Assembly: GCF_029633865.1 (NCBI RefSeq)
Contig: NC_079223.1
Coordinates: 7,602,686-7,666,685, forward strand
DNA length: 64,000 nucleotides
Direction of reading: 5' to 3'
Source: Lampris incognitus
Lineage: Eukaryota > Chordata > Actinopteri > Lampriformes > Lampridae
The notes under the pieces are model-generated. The model saw only the letters and a program-made list of their open reading frames with translations. It did no database searches and was not told the DNA's origin. Made by a program: the position numbers and the translations under genes. Positions 1 through 12,135 of the stretch are shown here, in pieces; the stretch's first letter is position 1, and every line of letters begins with the position of its first letter.

Positions 1-3000
1 GGGCCTACATGGGAATGTTGGGCCTACACGGGCATGTTGGGCCTACATGGGCACGTTGGGCCTACATGGGCATGTTGGGCCTATATGGGCACGTTGGGCC
101 TACATGGGCACGTTGGGCCTACTTTGGCACGTTGGGCCTACATGGGCACGTTGGGCCTACATGGGCATGTTGGGCTTACATGGGCATGTTGGGCCTACAT
201 GGGCACGTTGGGCCTACATGGGCATGTTGGGCCTACATGGGCACGTTGGGTCTACATGGGCACGTTGGGCCTACATGGGCATGTTGGGCCTACATGGGCA
301 CGTTGGGTCTACATGGGCATGTTGGGCCTATATGGGCACGTTGGGTCTACATGGGCATATTGGGCCTACATGGGCACGTTGGGCCTACATGGGCATGTTG
401 GGCCTATATGGGCACGTTGGGCCTACATGGGCACGTTGGGCTTACATGGGCATGTTGGGCCTACATGGGCACGTTGGGCCTACATGGGCATGTTGGGCCT
501 ATATGGGCACGTTGGGCCTACATGGGCACGTTGGGCCTACATGGGCACGTTGGGCTTACATGGGCACGTTGGGCCTACTTTGGCACGTTGGGCCTACATG
601 GGCATGTTGGGCCTACATGGGCACGTTGGGTCTACATGGGCATGTTGGGCCTATATGGGCACGTTGGGCCTACATGGGCATGTTGGGCCTACATGGGCAC
701 GTTGGGTCTACATGGGCATGTTGGGCCTATATGGGCACGTTGGGTCTACATGGGCATATTGGGCCTACATGGGCATGTTGGGCCTACTTGGGCATGTTGG
801 GCCTACATGGGCATGTTGGGCCTACTTTGGCATGTTGGGCCTATATGGGCCTGTTGGGCCTACTTTGGCATGTTGGGCCTACATGGGCACGTTGGGCCTA
901 TATGGGCATGTTGGGCCTACTTGGGCATGTTGGGCCTACATGGGCATGTTGGGCCTACATGGGCACGTTGGGCCTACATGGGAATGTTGGGCCTACATGG
1001 GCACGTTGGGCCTACATGGGAATGTTGGGCCTACACGGGCATGTTGGGCCTACATGGGCACGTTGGGCCTACATGGGCATGTTGGGCCTATATGGGCACG
1101 TTGGGCCTACATGGGCACGTTGGGCCTACTTTGGCACGTTGGGCCTACATGGGCACGTTGGGCCTACATGGGCATGTTGGGCTTACATGGGCATGTTGGG
1201 CCTACATGGGCACGTTGGGCCTACATGGGCATGTTGGGCCTACATGGGCACGTTGGGTCTACATGGGCATGTTGGGCCTATATGGGCACGTTGGGCCTAC
1301 ATGGGCATGTTGGGCCTACATGGGCACGTTGGGTCTACATGGGCATGTTGGGCCTATATGGGCACGTTGGGTCTACATGGGCATATTGGGCCTACATGGG
1401 CACGTTGGGCCTACATGGGCATGTTGGGCCTATATGGGCACGTTGGGCCTACATGGGCACGTTGGGCTTACATGGGCACGTTGGGCCTACATGGGCACGT
1501 TGGGCCTACATGGGCATGTTGGGCCTATATGGGCATGTTGGGCCTATATGGGCATGTTGGGCTTACATGGGCATGTTGGGCCTACATGGGCATGTTGGGC
1601 CTACATGGGCACGTTGGGCCTACATGGGAATGTTGGGCCTACACGGGCATGTTGGGCCTACATGGGCACGTTGGGTCTACATGGGCATGTTGGGCCTATA
1701 TGGGCACGTTGGGTCTACATGGGCATATTGGGCCTACATGGGCACGTTGGGCCTACATGGGCATGTTGGGCCTATATGGGCACGTTGGGCCTACATGGGC
1801 ACGTTGGGCTTACATGGGCATGTTGGGCCTACATGGGCACGTTGGGCCTACATGGGCATGTTGGGCCTATATGGGCATGTTGGGCCTACATGGGCACGTT
1901 GGGCCTACATGGGCACGTTGGGCCTACATGGGCACGTTGGGCTTACATGGGCACGTTGGGCCTACTTTGGCACGTTGGGCCTACATGGGCACGTTGGGCC
2001 TACATGGGCACGTTGGGCTTACATGGGCACGTTGGGCCTACTTTGGCACGTTGGGCCTACATGGGCACGTTGGGCCTACATGGGCATGTTGGGCTTACAT
2101 GGGCATGTTGGGTCTACATGGGCATGTTGGGCCTATATGGGCACGTTGGGCCTACATGGGCATGTTGGGCCTACATGGGCACGTTGGGCCTACATGGGCA
2201 CGTTGGGCCTACATGGGCATGTTGGGCCTACATGGGCATGTTGGGCCTACATGGGCACGTTGGGCCTACACGGGCATGTTGGGCCTACATGGGCATGTTG
2301 GGCCTATATGGGCATGTTGGGCCTACTTTGGCATGTTGGGCCTACTTTGGCATGTTGGGCCTACATGGGCACGTTGGGCCTACATGGGCATGTTGGGCCT
2401 ACATGGGCATGTTGGGCCTATATGGGCACGTTGGGCCTACATGGGAATGTTGGGCCTACACGGGCATGTTGGGCCTACATGGGCACGTTGGGCCTACACG
2501 GGCATGTTGGGCCTACATGGGCATGTTGGGCCTACATGGGTACGTTGGGCCTACATGGGCATGTTGGGCCTATATGGGCACGTTGGCCTACTTTGGCATG
2601 TTGGGCCTACATGGGCACGTTGGGCCTACATGGGCACGTTGGGCTTACATGGGCATGTTGAGCCTACATGGGTACGTTGGGCCTACATGGGCACGTTGGG
2701 CCTACATGGGCACGTTGGGCCTACATGGGCATGTTGGGCCTACATGGGCACGTTGGGTCTACTTTGGCATGTTGGGCCTATATGGGCACGTTGGGCCTAC
2801 ATGGGCATGTTGGGCCTATATGGGCATGTTGGGCCTACATGGGCATGTTGGGTCTACATGGGCATGTTGGGCCTACATGGGCATGTTGGGCCTACATGGG
2901 CATGTTGGGCCTACATGGGCATGTTGGGTCTACATGGGCACGTTGGGTCTACTTTGGCATGTTGGGCCTACATGGGCATGTTGGGCCTACATGGGCATGT

Positions 3001-3002
3001 TG
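1..3002 (+). repeat. 19-bp minisatellite array, about 158 copies
   Basis: Tandem units of the form GGGCCTACATGGGCAYGTT run from the window edge to 3002, where the array stops abruptly at a unique sequence (gccgtgtgcc). Units differ mainly by C/T at the CpG (gcacgtt versus gcatgtt), by tctac versus cctac, and by occasional ctttgg, tatatgg and cacggg variants. The unit has no stop codon on the plus strand in any frame and 19 is not a multiple of three, so all three plus frames stay open for 875 codons or more and each spells the same 19-residue repeat (LGLHGHVGPTWACWAYMGT type). The minus strand has a stop (tag) in most units. It is a satellite, not a gene. It continues past the left edge of the window. 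Confidence 0.97.
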
Positions 3003-4178
3003 CCGTGTGCCGACAGTTTGAAAGCAGGGCTTCCATGTAACACTGTTGGGACCAAACACCGACACGAGACAGCGGCCGAGCGCCCGTTATGCCCAAGTGG
3101 ACTTAACAGAAAAGATGACTTCATTAGTTCAAGGGTGACTTCATTAGTTCAATTCCCACCCCGTGCCTTGACTGGGGAGCCCGAGTTAATTTCCCCAATC
3201 AGCATCAATGAAACGTCACTTACAGTCCGTTAGTTTACGATAAAAACCGGTGGATAACCAGTTAGGGGTGTGCACGCACAGGGCCAGTTTTTCCAAATAT
3301 GCCGTTTTGCAACGTGGCTTTTCGGAGCGGGATTAGGGCCCTCCACAAACCCACCCACCACATGTGCAGCCTGCCCGATGTACAGGTCATTCATTTCCCA
3401 TATTGTGGACCCCAGCAACGTCTCGTGGACACCCAGTTCGCTACTACGCGTGTGCGATGGGACAGATGGACAGATACCGTTCGCAACTTGTGTGTCTGCT
3501 GTTGATAAACGACCAGTCCGCCAGATCCGACAGGAGTCAACACAACCTCTTGACACGCTCAATAGTGGAAAGGCGATATTGAACAAATGATTTTATTTTG
3601 AATTTTCAATATACCACGTCCCCGACAGTAACAGTACTGTCGGGTGTGCTTTACAATCTAGAGAATTCAGTCAGCTGGTTATAGATATGGAATTTCTATG
3701 CTATGAGGAAGCAAACCAATACAGTCACACTTTATTTGTTCATGTACCTGATCTCAGGATGGATAAGAGTACTCGTATGGAAAGTTTCAGGAAAGTCTTG
3801 TTTGTTAGTGTAGAAAACATGCTCAACCCGTCAGGCTTGCAGGCGGGACAGTAGCTCGCAGCCGGACTGCTGCGATTAGAAAAACAATGTGTTAGCGGGA
3901 ATCAAACACGTCACCACAGCCGCACGTGCCTCGCTGCACCCATTAAGCTGCACAAAGACCTGAGAATATCTTTCTTACGTTACTAGACGCATACTAAACC
4001 GGCGTTAACCTCGTCTATAAAATAAGCTTCTGGACTGACATTTGTGATTGCGTGTCACCTGGGAGCTCCTGTTGCGCCCAAGCGCTGATGCTGACGGCTC
4101 TTCTAGCGCGTCAGGATTTCTGAAGATGTAATAAGGAGCATATTTTATACACGTCTTCTAGATCAGCCAGCTCTAGTC
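3003..4178. other. Unique sequence between minisatellite and dispersed repeat; no gene seen
   Basis: Only short, uncharacteristic reading frames occur here and none resembles a known protein. A 17-base direct repeat (tgacttcattagttcaa) occurs twice near 3117-3153. Two TTTATT motifs (AATAAA on the minus strand, near 3592 and 3729) could serve as distal poly(A) signals for STON1, but nothing shows that they are used. Confidence 0.5.
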
Positions 4179-4450
4179 ATCCATCCATCCATTACCCGAA
4201 CCGCTTACCCTGCACTCAGGGCCGCGGGGATGCTGGAGCCTATCCCAGCAGGCGGGGACACACCCTGGACAGGCTGCCCACCCACACAAACACACACACA
4301 TTCATACCTAGGGACAATGTAGTACGGCCGGTTCACCTGACCTACATGTGTTTGGCCTGTGGGAGGAAACCCGAGGCCCCGGAGGAAACCCACGCAGACA
4401 CGGGGAGAACCCCGGGGCTTGAACCCACGACCTTCTTGCTGAGGTGACCG
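4179..4450 (+). repeat. Dispersed fish repeat of the CATCCATCC / gaaccgctta type
   Basis: The segment begins catccatccatccattacc, continues with gcggggatgctggagcc, a cggggacacaccctggacag block, ggaggaaacc blocks, and ends near cttgaacccacgacctt. The same order of blocks is found at 38841-41090 (interrupted by a minisatellite) and a short piece at 26447-26520. This identifies a dispersed repeat family that is very common in fish genomes. I cannot assign its class with confidence. Confidence 0.8.
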
Positions 4451-5698
4451 CACTTGATTGTAAGTCATCTCACAGAAACTGACGTAGGCCTTGTGTGTGT
4501 TTCCGTTGCATCGAAAGTCCTTTTGACCAAACCCAACGGCCAAAGGGCGAGAGAGTGCAAGTTTGTTTGCTTAGTGTCTTTTTCCAAATAAAACGAGTCC
4601 AGGGTGCAACCTTACTATCAAAATAAAAAGCCTGTTAAAAGGTCAACGTCATTTGTTGATCAGTATTTTATTCTGGAAAGATTTGTGATGCACAGTCAAT
4701 TTGAGTCCCGATAAGTTTGAATTTTGTCAAAATCAGCAGCATATCATCGGCTTGTTGGGCAGCAGGTTTGGCTTTGTGATCAGAGACCACAGTTAAAGTA
4801 CAGGACTCTGGTCCAAGTCCCCACATTAGCAACTCTCCGTGTCAAGTGAGTCAGTCGCCTCAAGAATGAGGCTGAATTTCCCAACAGAGCTTGATAAAGT
4901 ATCACGTAATAATTATATTCTTATTAGTTACAAGAAAAGGCCATCACATAAGAATTTGACTGGGTCAAGCATGTGAAGTATGTTAGACTTTCAGACGGGA
5001 TCTTTCGGAGAAAAAGCTCTTAAGACTTCCGCAATACTCCTACAAGAAATGTGCTATAGAAAAGGTTGTATCAAAGGAAGTCAAATTACAATTACAGGGA
5101 ATTTAATCATTTTAAACGTCAGCAGAACTTGGCTGTGTAACAAAAGGCAAGTGCAAAAAAAATGTCACCTAAATTTGACAATTGAGAAAAATATTGAATA
5201 GTAAGACTGAACTTTTCTGAACAGCTGAGACTTATATTCATTTTTTTTCCCTCAAATCTGAGCAAAGAATATATCATAAGTTTCGTTATTCATACTCTTC
5301 TCGTTTCATTCACCTTTTTCACGTTGTTGATCTCGTAACCCTTCAGGCTCATACTTATTAAAGGGGGTCCAGTCTTTCTGTAAGGCATTGCATAAGATGC
5401 AAATGCAATCTTACGTGTTTATATTATGTGAATTGTACAATTAATAAAAAAATATAAAATGTAAAGTGCTAGGCAAAGGACATCGTTATATTGCTTGATA
5501 GGTTGAGAGTAATTCAGGCTTTGTAAAAGGATACGCAATCTTCTAAATTCCATGAGAAATACCACTAGATTAGATTAAATTTGACACCACGTAATAGTAC
5601 CAAGTCTTTCAACCTTATTTATGTTAATTATATTATGTTATACTATTTTTCCACTATCGAGATGGTAGGGCAAATGTCCATTAGAATGTCTTTATTCA
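4451..5698. other. STON1 3' flank / possible 3' UTR
   Basis: AT-rich sequence immediately downstream of the STON1 stop codon. Several minus-strand AATAAA-like signals are present: one at 5691-5696, three bases after the stop, and another near 4668. The real 3' end cannot be chosen from sequence. No GTF2A1L-like exon was recognised here, although that gene follows STON1 in mammals. Confidence 0.4.
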
Positions 5699-8284
5699 TC
5701 ACTGTGTCATACATCCAGACTGCTTCAGCGATTCTGTGTCAATCCACTTCTTCTCTATTTCCACCTATGAAGAGAGAATTAGACAATTGAGTTACCATGG
5801 TTTCAAGAACAAACACATTTGTCTCCATACTTTTCTCCATCTCATTATATAGGTATCACTAGTGAGGATGCATGCGTTGTGTTACTCATATGTCTTACCT
5901 GACAATGGTAACGTGTCCAGCTGGTCACATGCTTCTGTGGCTGGATGTCATTTACAGTGCCCAAGGACTTGATCCGGGTCTGTGACACAACTGCCCCCAT
6001 AATTTCACATTCCATGGTGACGAAGGGGTACCAGTCATTTGGGATATCCTGATCAGATCCCAGCTCTAGCTTGCAGGAAAATGAATGGGGATGATCCACA
6101 GCTGCCAATTAAAGAACCAAGATTGCATGGAATCAGTGTATTATACCACCAAGTCACACACAAAGCGGAGTAAAGAATTGGCATGAGGCCACACCCAAGA
6201 AGCTTGTGAGAAAACAGTCTCTTACACTATAGTGCCATACAATTTTTTGGCTCTGGTTGTTCCCCCAATTGACTAAAGTTTGAATGACACCCCAGTTCTA
6301 TCCTGTGCTGCCCCTACTCTCATGGACTGCTTGACTCTTTAAATCAAAAGAGTTACAAAAAAACAAAAACCAAAACACAACTCTTAGAGTAAGAAATGCA
6401 TTGTTCATTACCTGTGTTCTTTGCAGGCAGTCTGTCAATTCTCCAGACAATAGCTGAATATACATTCTCATACTTGACTGTCCCAATTGACACCTGCATG
6501 ATAGGCTGAGACTCTGCAGCACTGACAGCGCCCAGGCAGGCGTTTCTATTCATACGGGCCTTCAGCGACCTTTGTCGCAGTAAGGTTACTGTTTGGGACA
6601 CTTTGACCCAGTCACTTGGTACTGGCACACGGATCACGATGTTCTCGCACAGTGGCTGTGCATCAAATGTCCTTGCAGAGGAAGGGAAGGTTGCGGACAA
6701 GTTAAGAAAGGCTTGGAGCTCCACATAGGCTCCTTGTACTGTGACCACAGCTTTAATTGAGAAGGGAATCTCTGTACATCCCAGTGACGTGGTGTTGTAT
6801 CGCATCAGCTCCACCCTGCAAGCGTCAGGAGGTGAAAACTTAATCAGACGAGACCTCTGAAACTCCACCTCGTTGATGCATCTGTGTAAATGATAGTCAG
6901 CGATCTCCATCCAGGTCTCATTTCCCTCCTCACACCCGTAACTAGAGTCAAAGCGCAGCAGTCCCAGATCATTCAGTGCCAGGAAACAGTGCCCATCTCC
7001 ATTCAGAAAAGCTAGGCAGTGAATCTGTGTCAAGGCTGCCCGTTCCACTATTCCCCCAGCCTTATCCAGCTGTATCCAAATGTGATCAGTGACCTGCAAT
7101 GACAGTTCCTTCTCCTCGTAATGCCGTCGTTGTTGGTGTGGTGGAGACAACCTGAAGATTTCCTCTTCCATGGAGACCAACAGGTCCTCCATATCGTCAT
7201 GCTCTGTGGTGCCAAACTTGAGCAGCTGCTCTATCTCAGCCTCATGAGTAACCTCCAGCTTTGGATGGTAGCGCTTCTTCTCCGTGTATGAGAAATGTTC
7301 GACTTTGACTGTGAGGATCTTGCGGGACTCACCATAGCTCTCCGGCTTAAGGTCTGAGAGCCTACAGTGAGGGAGGAGCTGGAACTCCTTGAATGGCTTC
7401 TCCAGTCCTTTCTCGTAGTACATCTGCAGCACACCCCCTGGCAACAGGCGGAGATAGATTGGTCCCCACTGCCGAGAAGACATGCGATTCTTTTTTTCTG
7501 GGATCCTGAGCATCAACGACCAACCATCTCTCTTCTGGCTACGGAACAGTCCTTGGGGAACAAACTGTGAGGAACCATTCGTGACCTGCCTGCCTCCCAA
7601 TTCCGTTTTGCAGCTTAGTTGTTTCTCTGCAGCTATCTCCGTCTGTGCTTCATGGTCCTTCTCTGCTCGTAGGCCCTCCAACTTGTGGCAAATGTAGGAG
7701 AAGGAGCTCTGGAGTTGGTCACGTGGTGGTACACTGCCATCTTTAGCCCGGATGAAGAACCGTGGAAGATTGGTTTCAGATTCGGAGTCTGAAGAGGAAC
7801 TTGCCAAATCCACACTGGGGCCAGATTCCTCCCAGAAGGGGTTCAAGTGTCCCGATTTTCCCCGGAAAGAGGGAAAAGGGTTTGGCCCATCAGAGGTCTT
7901 ATTCAAGACCAGAATGCCATCTGGATCTGAGGTGGGCATGGAAGAAGTAGAAGTGTTGGAGGGGCTTTGGAAGGTATCGTTCTTTTCCAAAGTGCCGAAA
8001 TGAAATGGTGATGCATTGCTAGGAACCCCACCCACAGGAGTGCAAAAGGGAGTGTTATTTGGCGCAAAGGAGCTTCCATTACTAGAGTGTACCTGAGGAG
8101 ATTCTGAGGAACTGCTAAAGCTCCAGGAGAGATCTCTGGTAGGAGGGAGCACCAACTTCAGACCATTGGGACGAGGCACTGATGCTCCATTAGGCGACGA
8201 TGACTGTTGGGGCTTTTGAGGAGATGAGAGTGGTGTACTGTCGTCTTCAAATGTAACCCAGTTTGAATTGTTCATAGAACACAT
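5699..8284 (-). CDS. STON1: Stonin-1, complete coding region in three exons
   Basis: Endocytic adaptor of the stonin family, related to AP-2 medium chains and expected at the plasma membrane and clathrin coats. Coding exons on the minus strand are 8284-6412 (1873 nt), 6101-5899 (203 nt) and 5764-5699 (66 nt), with GT-AG introns in phase 1 and phase 0. The sum is 2142 nt, or 713 residues, close to the roughly 735 of mammalian stonin-1. The start MCSMNNSNWVTFEDD matches the family N-terminus and carries a WVxF motif (W9-F12), the type that binds the AP-2 alpha ear in stonin 2. Two NPF motifs (135-137, 148-150), typical EH-domain ligands, lie in a Ser/Pro-rich N-terminal half. The stonin homology domain starts near residue 253 (DGWSLMLRIPEKK) and leads into the mu-homology domain that fills the C-terminal half. 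The last exon encodes VEIEKKWIDTESLKQSGCMT plus Q and stop, as in other stonins. The largest part lies in a single exon, as in mammals. Stonin-2 is excluded by the N-terminus and by synteny. Confidence 0.97.
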
Positions 8285-8361
8285 TTTTGGAATGTTGACT
8301 TTTCAGGTTCAAAACAAGAGTTTCTTCTTCGTCTGACTGATTCCCCCTCACTTCAGAATCC
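8285..8361 (-). other. STON1: STON1 5' UTR segment with splice acceptor
   Basis: On the minus strand a pyrimidine-rich tract followed by catcacacag meets exon sequence starting at 8361, 77 nt before the STON1 ATG. This implies that the large coding exon is preceded by at least one non-coding exon further right. Confidence 0.75.
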
Positions 8362-8545
8362 CTGTGTGATGAAAAAAAGGCAGAATTAAAAGAGGCTAAA
8401 TTTAATCAAGGAAACCCTTAATTTGAGTCATTTTCTGGGATTTTATTATGTCAAGTTTGTAAATAAAAAATCCTCTATAAATTATTCCTATGATCCAATT
8501 TGTGAATATGAAGACAGATTTTGTGTATTGGTGATAATAGGTTAG

Positions 8546-8660
8546 AGCCTTGTTTTTCCAGTTTAAGGCTTTTGAAGAGCCTCTTCATGAACATAAACAA
8601 ACCCCACTAAGATCACGATGTCGGGGTAGCATGTAAATTCAGTTTTATTTGTGCTTTTCA
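8546..8660. repeat. CpG-poor member of a homologous segment pair
   Basis: About 100-160 bp here aligns with 10566-10690 in the same orientation: ccactaagatcacgatgtc here against ccgctaaggtcacggccta there, followed by gtagcatgtaaattc against gtagcgtgtgagttc. This copy has CpGs replaced by TG/CA. Function unknown. Confidence 0.6.
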
Positions 8661-8904
8661 GCAAAAAAATAAATAAGTAAATAAATCAAATGTAGGAAAA
8701 CTACATCCGATGAGAAAGTGGCTTCACACTGAACTCTTTAACCGTACCATTTTTGGCTTATTGTGATCTATTCATTGAATTGCTCATGTCACAGTAATGC
8801 AGTGGCTGAATCCACTTTGCCTTTTAAAATTACCGATTAGCAACTGATTCAGAAAATTTGCAAATGTGCTGATCTTTTTACAGCTACTATAAATAAAGGA
8901 GGTG

Positions 8905-9240
8905 TGGAAGGCAAGGCAAATTCATTTGTACAGCACATTTCAGCAACAGGGCAATTCAAAGTGCTTTGCATAAAACATAAGGCAATAAAAAGACATTGAA
9001 ATACATTTAAAAGATGGAAAAAATGAGCTAAGACAGATAAAACAGGAGAGTAAAAGTTAGTGCAAGATCTTCAAATTTGATTTAATAAAGGGCAGCGGCA
9101 AACAGAAAAGTCTTCAGCCTCGATTTAAAAGAACTGAGGGTTGCAGCAGATCTGCAGTCTTCCGGGAGTTTGTTCCAGATATGTGGTGCATAAAAACTGA
9201 AAGCTGCCTCCACGTTTAATTGACTTTGGAAGCAACCCTC
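8905..9240 (-). mobile_element. LINE 3' fragment (L2-like), C-terminal end of reverse transcriptase ORF
   Basis: The minus strand translates to AAFSFYAPHIWNKLPEDCRS then AATLSSFKSRLKTFLFAAAL and a stop, the familiar end of fish L2/CR1-type LINE ORF2. It is followed by a 3' tail ending in ttgccttgccttcc. It is 5'-truncated, with no other LINE part alongside, so it is a dead-on-arrival copy. Confidence 0.85.
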
Positions 9241-10540
9241 TCTGAATCATTATGTGGGTTTTTACAATTTGACATATCTAACAGTATGTGAGGCGAGCTA
9301 CAAATCAATAGGATTGCGATTCCTGATCGACAAATGACAGTTACTGGTTTGAACTTCTATTTCGACTTTTGGAAGAGAATTGCCATAGGACAGCACTTTG
9401 ACAAATGTCAGGAAATGTTTATTTTTACCTTTGGAAAAAACCCTGTTGGCAGTTAATGTTATTTATTTAAAACTACAGCAATGTGTAGAAGACACAGGCT
9501 ATTGTGGCGGAAAGGACTGCAATATAGCCATAGAGGTTATTATATCACCGAGTTTTAGCAAACATGGTTAGGAGCTCAATGATTCACCTTCAAACACTCA
9601 AAGGTAGGAATTTGGGGCTCGGCCACGATTGATGCTGTTAAAAATTGGTCAAAGATTATTCATTATGAACGGAAGAAGCACAATGCTGGATTCTAGAAAT
9701 GCCTTTCCAAGAACATGCCGTGGAACACTGTATGATATAGTTGGTTAAGAAGGTGGCTATGGCAGCAGATCCAGCCTTGTTGTCTGGCACAAAATCAGCT
9801 GTGAGAATCAGACTATGTGGCACAGCAGCACAAAACAAACAAACAAACAAACAAACAAACAGCAGGCTAAATATAATGCACAACTGTGCTTTAATGCAAA
9901 ATTAGGAGAAAATAGTTTCTTTCTGAAGGGATATGTCAACCATACATTTAACATTACTCTGGCCGAGACAAAGAAATCCAAACTAAAATGTGAGAATAAC
10001 CAGAAAACGCACTAGCGTGTGCATCCTCGGTGGCTGGGTTAGAAAATCCCTCACCCAAAATGGTCGTATTAACTTTTAGCACCAGTGTTAAAACGCTGCT
10101 GCCAAAACTGTGGGAATATTGTAGACCTATGATGTCATCCGGACCCATTATCCCAACAGGCAGCGAGCACATACACAGTTGTCCGTATGTATAATAGGTC
10201 GGTTCTCTGGCTTGTAAATCAATGCAGAGTCAAAATAACAATCTGCTGCTGATGTGCCAGCTCATCGAAAGCAGCGCCCTTGTTGACAGGCAGGCGGTCT
10301 GCAGGCGGAGAACCCACTTTCAACGCGTTTCAGACATATGCATCTCCTCGTAGAGATATGGAAAGAAAAAAAAAAGTGTCTTGAAAGCAGAAACCTACAA
10401 TTACAGCCTCCATCCTCGCCTCGTGATCCGCGCCCCAACTTAAACAAAGACAATAAGCGGCGAGCTCCGCCAGCTATAAATACACAGGGAGCCGAGAGCT
10501 GTGGCTGAGTGACGCCAGTCTTCAAATCAAAATCGAAAAA
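9241..10540. other. STON1 5' flank, no gene recognised
   Basis: Unique sequence with an (AAAC)n microsatellite at 9831-9862. At 10473-10481 a plus-strand TATA-like ctataaata sits in a CpG-containing stretch. No reading frame resembles a known protein. Confidence 0.4.
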
Positions 10541-10565
10541 AGATTGCGTGTCTATTGGTGACGAC

Positions 10566-10690
10566 ACAGATTTTGAGCAACGTTTTTCAAGCTTAAAGCT
10601 TTCGGCGAGCCCTTTCGCGAGCGTAGACATTTCAAACGAGCGCCGCTAAGGTCACGGCCTAGGAGTAGCGTGTGAGTTCTGTTTCCAAGC
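10566..10690. repeat. CpG-retaining member of a homologous segment pair
   Basis: Counterpart of 8546-8660. It contains several CpGs (ctttcgcgagcg, gagcgccgct) at positions where the partner has TG or CA. On the minus strand it runs into a TTTTTT tract. I do not recognise it as any known small RNA or protein exon. Confidence 0.55.
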
Positions 10691-10977
10691 AGATGTGACT
10701 TCCAGCTAACTAATCCAACGCCCGAAACAGCAACCGGGAACATCATTCTCATGAGAGGATGTCTGCAACAGCAGACAGACATCTCCGATCACACCACCCC
10801 CTCCCCTCTTATGGGATGACTAAAATGTGGTTAAGACGGAAAAAAGTAGCAGTTCCCCATCTGTGATGTGCAGAATTAACAGTCCTGCAGGCTCACTTCT
10901 CACACTGTCGCTCGCAGCTCTCCCACAGAGCGGCAGCAGAGAGATGAGAGATTGTTATATCTACAGTGGACACACAC

Positions 10978-11006
10978 TCACATACACACACACACACACA
11001 CACAAA
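10978..11006. repeat. (CA)n microsatellite
   Basis: Simple CA repeat followed by an A run. Confidence 0.9.
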
Positions 11007-11639
11007 AAAAGCATTCCACACATTCCTTGGGGACAAGCAGATTTGCACACAGGAAACACCACCCTGCTCTTTTCATGAGAACTGATGACATTACTTTGCT
11101 ATCAATATGTTAATTCTTGAAAAACCCCCACCGCAGGTGTCTGAATTGTGGTTTCTCCTGGCAGACTCGCCGGCTAACAGAGGAAAACATCTTCACTGTA
11201 GATAAATGACCTAAAAGCTTAGAGAGGGTTGGGACTGTTGTACAACTAGGGTTGGACGACACCGACAGAATCCGATACGATATTTTTGACTGCATACCTC
11301 GATACCGGCCGCGTGACGTTACCGTGAGGATGACTAGTGGTGCGTTCACGAGATATATGAGATATATGATCATTAGTACTGTACATACATAGCGCTTTTC
11401 CAGCGGCAACAGCCGCTCCGAGCGCTTTAAGAGGAAGTGAAACAAGGATGTGATTTATTCAGCAGTGGGCATATATTGCATTTGGCCAAGTGCCACAGCA
11501 ATGAGGTGAATCACGTTTTCTTTAAGTAAACTGAATTAGCCCGAGCCTGTCCCCTGCGAGATACATCTCCCACAAACTCAACACCAGCCATCTGCTGTCC
11601 AAGGCTGGTCTAGCTCTGCCAATACCCAGTATTTGTTTG

Positions 11640-11879
11640 TGTTAATATTGATGAAATATATATATACATATATATATATATTTGAAGGGAGCATCCCCTG
11701 TACAGACTCACCCCTACATTGTTTTTAATGGAGGTCATGGTATGTTGACCAGCCTGTACCAGAAGTTCAAAATACTGCATCACCGCAGCCTTCGAAACCA
11801 GGCAGTGCCAACATTGAAGTTAAGTCACGATACTACCATGAACAAAATGCAAATATATCTAGTCTCGTATCACTGTATC

Positions 11880-11923
<44 letters not shown>

Positions 11924-12135
11924 CAGTACCAATACTTTATATATATATATCTCACGGTATCAATATTATATATGTATATATCACGGTATCAATATTATAA
12001 TATTGATACTGTAATAAATATATTAAAAATATTGATACCATGATATATACATATATAATATTGATACGTGACATATAATATATATATATATATATATGTG
12101 ATATATATCACGGTATCAATATTATATCGATACAG
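11640..12135. repeat. AT-rich microsatellite and palindrome cluster
   Basis: Contains (TA)n at 11652-11680 and about 20 TA units at 11880-11922. It then has several copies, in both orientations, of a cacggtatcaatattat motif (near 11953, 11981, 12030, 12107), so the region can fold into hairpins. A gttggacgac / cgataccgg stretch at 11247-11320 hints at a degraded TIR element at the left end, but no matching right end was found. Confidence 0.75.

Noticed and set aside
9-3233. A 1074-residue plus-strand open frame and two other long frames in the same region
   Set aside because: They are the 19-bp minisatellite read in three frames; there is no start context, no non-repeat domain and no splice evidence.
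3230-3590. Opposed 118- and 106-codon frames after the minisatellite
   Set aside because: Mutually antisense and unlike any protein I know; about what chance gives.
4750-4870. Possible tRNA-derived SINE (ggtccaagtcc B-box-like motif)
   Set aside because: Only one weak box, no second copy in the window and no A box at the right distance.
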